DNA from: Lineus longissimus
Taxonomy: Eukaryota > Nemertea > Pilidiophora > Heteronemertea > Lineidae
DNA: 64,000 nucleotides
Assembly (NCBI RefSeq): GCF_910592395.1
Contig: NC_088312.1
Coordinates: forward strand, 18,419,292-18,483,291
Direction of reading: 5' to 3'
Positions 58,150 to 64,000 of the stretch are shown here, in pieces; the stretch's first letter is position 1, and every line of letters starts with the position of its first letter. Made by a program: the position numbers and the translations under genes. The notes beneath the pieces are model-generated. The model was not told where the DNA came from. It saw only the letters and a list, made by a program, of their open reading frames with translations, and did no database searches.

Positions 58150-61110
58150 ATGTAATAAATAATTGTGTGCAAAGGTCAAATTGTTTGTATATTTGGGGGA
58201 GAAAAATTCCCAGCTGAAAAAGACAATGGTGATGGTTTCACTAAGATTTCGGTCGGCCATTTTGATCTTCCTGAAATACACAACAATTGGCCCCTTGTAT
58301 ATTTTGTACAATATGTACATAACTTTGTACTGTTTGGTTTTGTAGTGCGGTTTTTGTGGGAAGTCAAGTTTGCCTTAAACCTGTGGTCAAGTACTTATTT
58401 TTCCGTATGACTTGTGGTGTTGTCGTGAAAATTGTCCAAATAGAAACCTCAAAATACACCAATTACATCCAAATTAATTATTTCGACATTTCGTCGAGTT
58501 GCCTTCATCTCTCTACTGTCTCATTGGGGCAAAGGGGAAATTGTCACTGAGTCTGTCAAGTGTTGAACTATTGTTTTAATAAACCTGATGCATTATTTTG
58601 GACCAAATTGTCCAGGCCAAAAGGGCTGAGCTGTCATTAGTTGAAACATCTTTCTAAATTGGTTGGGCCTGTCGTAGAGCCTCTAGTACAAAATGGCAAT
58701 GCCTATCATTATTTTTTGTTTGGTGACTGAATACGTCCTTACGTTACACATTGCTAGAATTCACATTTTCAACATTTTCATATCAGCGGTTTTCTCTCTC
58801 TGAAGTATCATATAGCAGACATCAAACAATGTCCACAGAAAAACCTACGATATCATTCGCTCTGGTTTTATATTCAACTGGCTGAGAACCAATTCACTGG
58901 CATATTTTTTAGTCGAGCTGTTTCTCGTACATTCTGAAATATCGAAGAACGCAACGTCGAACATATCCAAAGAAAAACCTACAATAATTATCATTCGTTC
59001 TGTTGTTACATAAACATTCCATCAGTTTAGAACCAGTTTTCTGAAATATTTTTCAGTTCTTTCCTCATGCATTCCACAAATAACGAATCAGAAAAAAAAT
59101 CCTCCCACCTTGTCCAAACAAACCTACAATAACTTATCATCTGTCTGCGTACGAAACATTCCATCAGCTTCACTCAAGGATTTTGTAGTCCATGTGTTTT
59201 CGTTCCTAAGAAAAAATATTTCGGGGTATATAACACGTCCTAGATAAAACTAGATACCAGGTATATGAAAATTTACATTCCAACATTAAAAATGTAATAC
59301 TTTACATCTCATGTTTGTAATAAAATCCCTTTAGGTGACGAAGCGTGTACCTTTTCAAGACCCATATGAGCAACACAGCCAACAGCTGATGACGTCATGT
59401 CAAGTCAAGTCTATGACCATGACTTGCACTGTCGCAGTAATGAACTCAAAGCAGTGAACCAGGCTAGTTTTTCTGTCATCGTTCCAACTTGTTGGTTGTC
59501 TTTAGCTCAGCTTGTTGTGTGCTTGACCCATATATTTCCACTGAGCCCCAAGCCCTTTGGCGTCTTGTTCTGGTCTAAAACCGACCTGAGTCATCCTGGA
59601 AAGGTTCATGAAAGACTGCGCCTTCTAGCGGATTTGATAGCAACTACCTCATTAGACCTCAAGGTGTATTGCGTTCGCAAAAACCTGTTTCTATCACCTG
59701 TCCTGGTGTTCAACAATCCATAATGTAAAGTTGACTGAAGTAGAATTTCCAGTCCAAAAACTTGTGCATTCCTTGTGATAAATCCATCTAGAAATGCTTT
59801 GTTTGGGTTTCCATCGATAAATTAAGCAGACGACATTCCTGAACCATACCACAAATAGGACTTTTGACACTAGTTTTGTTACATTTTTTTCTCCATTGAA
59901 AAACTGTAGTCCAGCAATGTTGATATTTTGACCTTGAGGAATGGGGGCTATTCTAATAATGAAAGGTTTCAGGCACAGTAACACAGTCAAGGGTTTCCAA
60001 AAGATTAGTGTTACCCTAATATAAGTGTTCCCTAAAGTTAGTGTTGTCAATAATGGCTTAAGATTGGTGTTTTGCCTTGGTACCATTATTCTACACACAG
60101 AAGTCAGTATTTCTACCAAAGACCAAGTGATGTCAAACTGAGCCTGGCCGATAAAATTTCCAGAATAACCCTCAATCCTCCAATATAAAAGATGACACCA
60201 AGTATACCACAACTGCCTGCAGTGTATTATATGTAAAGGAGCTTTAGAGCAGTGTTTCTTTTGGCCATTTTTTCTCAGTTTTTTTTCTAAAGAGTTTTAG
60301 GGCATAAATATATCGGCAGAATTATTGCGATAGGGTATTCAGTAACCAATCTTTGTTAAGTGTAGACGTTCCCGACGATGTTGTAGACATCGGTGGGACA
60401 CCTGACCCTTATTTCTCCGTCCCTGGTGAAACGGTCAGTCGGTATGGCCAAAACTCCGTCCTCAACAATACCCGGGCGCCTGAAAATCTCGTCGCTGCGG
60501 ACATTCCAGCCCTTATTTTTCCGTCCCTGTGTAAAGCAAGGAAAATAATTAAACCAAAACAAGGCCCTTTGTTTCCGTCCCCGTGTACACTCCATATTCC
60601 TGTAAACTGCAACATTTTTGCAGGTGTTTCATTTTGGCAAAAAAAAAAAATTTGCACAACAAATTTTTGCAAAACAAATTTTTTGTTGTGGAAAAACCAA
60701 AGAGATTTCATCATAATACCCAAAAATAAAAATCGTGAAATTTTTTTTTCTTTCAGAAATGTTCTCAAATCAAAAAAAAAGAAACCGATCATTTTGCAGT
60801 TTACAGTAACTAGTTCGACTTGTCAATTTCTTGGTCCGCGTGGCTGTCGCTTAGGCCAACCCTTGAACAGGTTGTATCATCAAAATAAGAATGCCGGGGG
60901 AAATTTGAATTGATATGAGAAATTTCATTGAAATTATCAAATTTTCTTCTCCATTTAAAAAAAAAAAGTGTATTATTATTGGAGTAGATGATAGAACTGA
61001 ATCCGTCCATTGAGGGTTAACAATTTCTCTTTTAGGTTTCTTTGCCTTTATCCAAATTTGTGAAAACATTTTGCCAGGAAAGGAAACATTCCTAAGCATC
61101 AACAAGGCCA
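58150..61110. other. Intergenic region without recognised genes
   Basis: No exon-like or conserved coding stretch is seen. A small degenerate repeat at about 60410-60590 carries CCCTTATTTCTCCGTCCCTG-like blocks three times. Several runs of A (60642, 60770, 60957) could mark old retroposon tails. Confidence 0.4.
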
Positions 61111-61111
61111 A

Positions 61112-61296
61112 TAGTCCGGGAGCCATGGGGTTGAACGTGGAAATGCCGGATGAAGTTTTTTTCTTTGCTGTTTTCAATAGTATAGGGGGTCCTCATCAAG
61201 ATTCAAGAGGGTGCCCGATAATATCCCTTGAGCAATTTTCAAAATTTGCAAATTAGGTCCGCCATTACTGAAATTCCATTTATTGGCTATAACTCA
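61112..61296 (+). repeat. Left terminal inverted repeat
   Basis: Runs from TAGTCCGGGAGCC to about TTGGCTATAACTCAA. Pairs with 63632-63827 with small gaps, the largest just inside the outer 14 bp. Confidence 0.8.
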
Positions 61297-61787
61297 AACA
61301 TTATTAATGATAACATCATAAAAATTGTGTCGGCACCCATGTTTTCAGGGTATACGAACAAGATAAGTCCATCACTACTCTATTTTAACGCCTTACAGTC
61401 GACTAATGACGTTAATTATGCTAATTAGGTCCGCCATTACTGAAATTCCGTTAATTGGCTATAACTCAAACATTATTAATGATAACATCATAAAAATTGT
61501 GTCGGCACCCATGTTTTCAGGGTATACGAACAAGATAAGTCCATCACTACTCTATTTTAACGCCTTACAGTCGACTAATGACGTTAATTATGCGAATTAG
61601 GTCCGCCATTACTGAAATTCTGTTAATTGGCTATAACTCAAACATTATTAATGATAACATCATAAAAATTGTGTCGGCACCCATGTTTTCAGGGTATACG
61701 AACAAGATGAGTCCATCACTACTCTATTTTAACGCCTTACAGTCGACTAATGACGTTAATTATGCTAATTAGGTCCGCCATTACTGA
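61256..61787 (+). repeat. Left subterminal array: three 172-bp units
   Basis: GGTCCGCCATTACTGAAATT recurs at 61256, 61428 and 61600, and again in part at 61772 (exactly 172 bp apart). The units are almost identical throughout. The three 64-66-residue open frames across them are by-products of the repeat. Confidence 0.92.
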
Positions 61788-61966
61788 TATTTTGATTTTC
61801 GGAATATCTCAGGAAATATGTAAGCAGATGTCAAAAACAAGTGTCCAATCATAGGTTATCTAGGCCTGTCTTTCAAGTAAGACTGTAACAGTATCGATTG
61901 CATGTGTTGCTGAACATTAAGGTACCGGTATGCATAAATAAGATGCCGTTGTGGCAAATGGTAAGA

Positions 61967-63334
61967 CTACTTTACTCTAGCGCATCCTATGGGGTAACAT
62001 GCACAAAAGATAGTGCACTCCGAGCCATGACTGTTCACGCAACTACACCTTTTTGAACTACAAGGGTTCTTGCTCTTACAACCACAACGGATCATCTCCA
62101 TTATGTAATCAGGGGCGAGTTTAACATCATCTGGAATGGCAGTTGGTGTTAATGACTTGTTGCTGGTATCCTTCTTCCATCCGAAGTCCTCTGGGTTTAG
62201 TTCGGGTAAATCATTTGTATCAAGGGTTCGCCACAGGATTGCTTGATAGTGGGCTCTTTTCACATTCTCTTTAAATGCCTCTCTTGTAGGTGGAAGCGTA
62301 GACAGGTTTGGTGTGGATGTATGCCCCTTGCCATTCTTTTTCCCCCATACATATAGCCTGGTTTGTGACATGTCCTTTGTGTCCTTCACACCATAACAGG
62401 CAGACATGAAAGCGGTAGCTTGGTCCATGACGTCAGTAAAGGATGCATCTACAATCCCAATGGTGTTCAGCTTATATCCAGCCCTCAGGGATTTGACAAC
62501 AGAACCCTTTCCTACTCCAAAACAACATGCCACAGTGTCACAACCGGAAATAGCATGTGCAGGAAGGAGCTGCTTCACGATGTCGCGATGCTTTTCTACT
62601 GTCCGTTGTATATCTACTACTGCCCTGCCTTTACTAGGTGATTCCATCCTCATTGGTAGCTTCAGCTTTGCTTCCTCATAGTGGTGGACCAGAAGAACAA
62701 ACACATCTGTGTCGTCTGATACCCCTGCAAGTCTCCTGGCTTCACTTGCGCACTTCAACGCTTGTTGCACAATAATGATATCGGCTTCTTCGTGATATGT
62801 CTCCAGATCATATCTAATGCTGATTTCATCCTTCTTGATTTCAGTGGGGCACGGGTCTTCTCCAGTGACAACTAACTTGTGTTTCTCAGTGCTCCGATTG
62901 TGAAACAATCTGTCTGCAGTAAGATCACTACAGATGATTTTAATCAACTGTTTTTTGTTTTCAACATTTGACAAGATAACCTTCTGGGCAGGTAGTCTTG
63001 TTGTCAACAACAAGCGATGTGTACGGCTGACACCAGTCTCCCTGCCATCCCTTGTGACAGATTTTATACTGTAGTCATCGTATCTATCAAAGATCAGATA
63101 GACATGTCTGTTCACCAGGTATGAAGCAACTCGCTTTTTAACGTTGGTGGCATAATCTTCCACAATACCATCTGCCGGCCAATGAATTGTCCATAAAAGC
63201 GCTGAGCCATCTATAACGGTTACATCTGCACCTCCGGCATTCCTGCTGGACACCTCCACTTGAAGGGAGTTCTTCAGTGCTGATTTGCCTTTTGCAATAC
63301 GCATCCCGTCTTTCTTGAACATTGAGGTTGACAT
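61967..63334 (-). CDS. FEN1/XPG-like nuclease fused to a TSO1-type CXC domain
   Basis: 455 residues from ATG 63334 to TAG 61967; the frame opens 27 bp earlier at a GTG. Acidic motifs occur in the order of flap endonucleases: VIDGSALLW (Asp42), FDRYDDYS (Asp83/86/87), EEADIIIV (Glu182/183, Asp185), SDDTDVFVLL (Asp208/210) and ISGCDTVACCFGVGKGS (Asp266, with an H3TH-like GVGKGS). The spacing from Glu183 to Asp208/210 to Asp266 resembles FEN1 (158, 179/181, 233). Residues about 417-451 form a cysteine-rich CXC domain (RCGCKSKNPCSSKRCSCVNS and HGSECTIFCACYPIGC), which in tesmin/TSO1/LIN54 proteins binds DNA. Predicted role: structure-specific nuclease aimed at DNA by CXC. Related invertebrate proteins, as I recall them, have an extra N-terminal part, so this copy may be 5'-truncated or have an upstream exon. 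It lies wholly inside inverted repeats. Confidence 0.75.
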   Translation of the reverse strand: MSTSMFKKDGMRIAKGKSALKNSLQVEVSSRNAGGADVTVIDGSALLWTIHWPADGIVEDYATNVKKRVASYLVNRHVYLIFDRYDDYSIKSVTRDGRETGVSRTHRLLLTTRLPAQKVILSNVENKKQLIKIICSDLTADRLFHNRSTEKHKLVVTGEDPCPTEIKKDEISIRYDLETYHEEADIIIVQQALKCASEARRLAGVSDDTDVFVLLVHHYEEAKLKLPMRMESPSKGRAVVDIQRTVEKHRDIVKQLLPAHAISGCDTVACCFGVGKGSVVKSLRAGYKLNTIGIVDASFTDVMDQATAFMSACYGVKDTKDMSQTRLYVWGKKNGKGHTSTPNLSTLPPTREAFKENVKRAHYQAILWRTLDTNDLPELNPEDFGWKKDTSNKSLTPTAIPDDVKLAPDYIMEMIRCGCKSKNPCSSKRCSCVNSHGSECTIFCACYPIGCARVK

Positions 63335-63339
63335 TTGGT

Positions 63340-63680
63340 AATGGCAGCATCTAATTTGCACATTTCAGTGGCATGTAAGCATACAATTACATCAGTTATC
63401 ATTTGTAAGATAGACCCTGATAACCTAGGAATGGACACTTATTTGATGAGATTATACTGCATATTTCCCGCGATATTGCCAAAAAACTGAAATTTGGTAA
63501 TGGCCGACCTCATTTGCACAATTTGCATGCGTTCAAAACGTTTGATTACTGCAATGATGGGCTTATTGTGTTCGTAGACCCTGATAACCTAGGTATAGAC
63601 ACAAATTTCGTTATGGTATGATGCATATCAATTGAGATATAGTCAATTAACGGAATTTCAGTAATGGCGGACCTAATTTG
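63340..63680 (-). repeat. Right subterminal array: degenerate inverted units
   Basis: Read on the + strand, TGGCAGCATCTAATTTGCAC (63343), TGGCCGACCTCATTTGCACA (63498) and TGGCGGACCTAATTTGCATA (63665) are spaced 155-167 bp apart. Each pair is linked by AGACCCTGATAACCTAGG-type sequence. They are the inverse of the left array's GCAAATTAGGTCCGCCA motif. Confidence 0.7.
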
Positions 63681-63827
63681 CATATTTTGAAAATTGCTCA
63701 AGAGATATCACTGGGCACCCTCTTGAATCATGATGAGCATCCCCTAGACTAGTGAAAACAGCAAAGAAAAAAACTTCATCCGGCATTTCCAGGTTCAGGT
63801 AAATATCAGCCTTTGGCTCCCGGACTA
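63632..63827 (-). repeat. Right terminal inverted repeat
   Basis: The inverse of 61112-61296. It keeps AATTTTCAAAATATGCAAAT, then TAGGTCCGCCATTACTGAAA, when read on the minus strand, and ends TGGCTCCCGGACTA. Confidence 0.8.
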
Positions 63828-64000
63828 CAAGAAACTGCATGATAAATTGTTGTTATTTGACCTGGGTTACAGCCGCGACGCGTACCTACAAATTGATGAG
63901 TTTTAAATGTTATAATTTTGTCAGGGTTTAGGAAGAGTTTGAAGTTAGGCAGAGTTGGCCAACATGCTCAAAAACTCAGCTTTTTTGTGTTCTGTATACA
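63828..64000. other. Right flank of the element
   Basis: No feature recognised; it does not continue the inverted repeat. Confidence 0.4.

Larger units (their letters stand above)
61112..63827. mobile_element. 2.7-kb terminal-inverted-repeat element with nuclease-CXC gene
   Basis: The left end TAGTCCGGGAGCCA is mirrored by TGGCTCCCGGACTA at 63814-63827. The match continues inward for about 185-195 bp on each side (GGAAATGCCGGATGAAGTTT, GATTCAAGAGGGTGCCC, CCTTGAGCAATTTTCAAAAT). CAA stands directly outside both ends (61109-61111 and 63828-63830), a possible 3-bp target duplication. Inside are inverted subterminal repeat arrays and one long ORF on the minus strand. No DDE transposase, tyrosine recombinase or reverse transcriptase was recognised. 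Either the nuclease-like protein mobilises the element, or it is a passenger in a non-autonomous unit. Confidence 0.75.

Noticed and set aside
61228-61772. Three similar 64-66-residue frames in tandem
   Set aside because: They are the 172-bp subterminal repeat of the TIR element read in one frame, not a peptide family.
1-64000. CRISPR-like arrays
   Set aside because: All regular repeats here are contiguous minisatellites without unique spacers, and the sequence is eukaryotic.

Overview
This is a stretch of an invertebrate animal nuclear genome. It is AT-rich, with long introns, GT-AG splice sites, and many miniature transposons and minisatellites. Nothing in it is bacterial or organellar. 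The protein content and repeats fit a marine bilaterian such as a mollusc, another lophotrochozoan, a lancelet or a hemichordate. I cannot name the species from sequence alone.

The dominant gene, on the + strand from about 13.9 to 57.4 kb, is androglobin (ADGB). This is a large chimeric protein known from ciliated and sperm-forming cells. I could chain 34 exons whose splice phases all agree. Together they give 5097 nt, or 1698 residues plus a stop. In order they encode a calpain-like segment, a Lys/Asp-rich linker, a central conserved region, the first part of a permuted globin with the proximal His, a run of tiny linker exons, an IQ motif, the second part of the globin, and a coiled, Lys-rich C-terminus. 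The exons for roughly the first 130 residues were not found. They lie undetected in 0.8-13.9 kb or outside the window.

At the left edge (158-829) is the last exon of an RPA70-like OB-fold/zinc-ribbon protein. The stretch 0.83-13.9 kb holds only repeats: MITEs, diverged direct duplications and an 84-bp tandem repeat.

The introns of ADGB are packed with repeats. There is a pogo/Tigger-like MITE family with nine copies in the window. There are three TTAA-flanked piggyBac-type MITEs, several other terminal-inverted-repeat families, a tRNA-derived SINE with an L2-like tail, and many minisatellites. One minisatellite is a 17-bp array organised into an exact 13-unit higher-order repeat. Exon 8 has a decayed tandem copy in the following intron.

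At the right edge (61112-63827) is the most interesting object: a 2.7-kb unit with long terminal inverted repeats, a possible 3-bp CAA target duplication, and inverted arrays of subterminal repeats. Its single minus-strand ORF reads as a FEN1/XPG-like 5' nuclease fused to a TSO1/tesmin-type CXC metal-binding domain. I see no conventional transposase in it.
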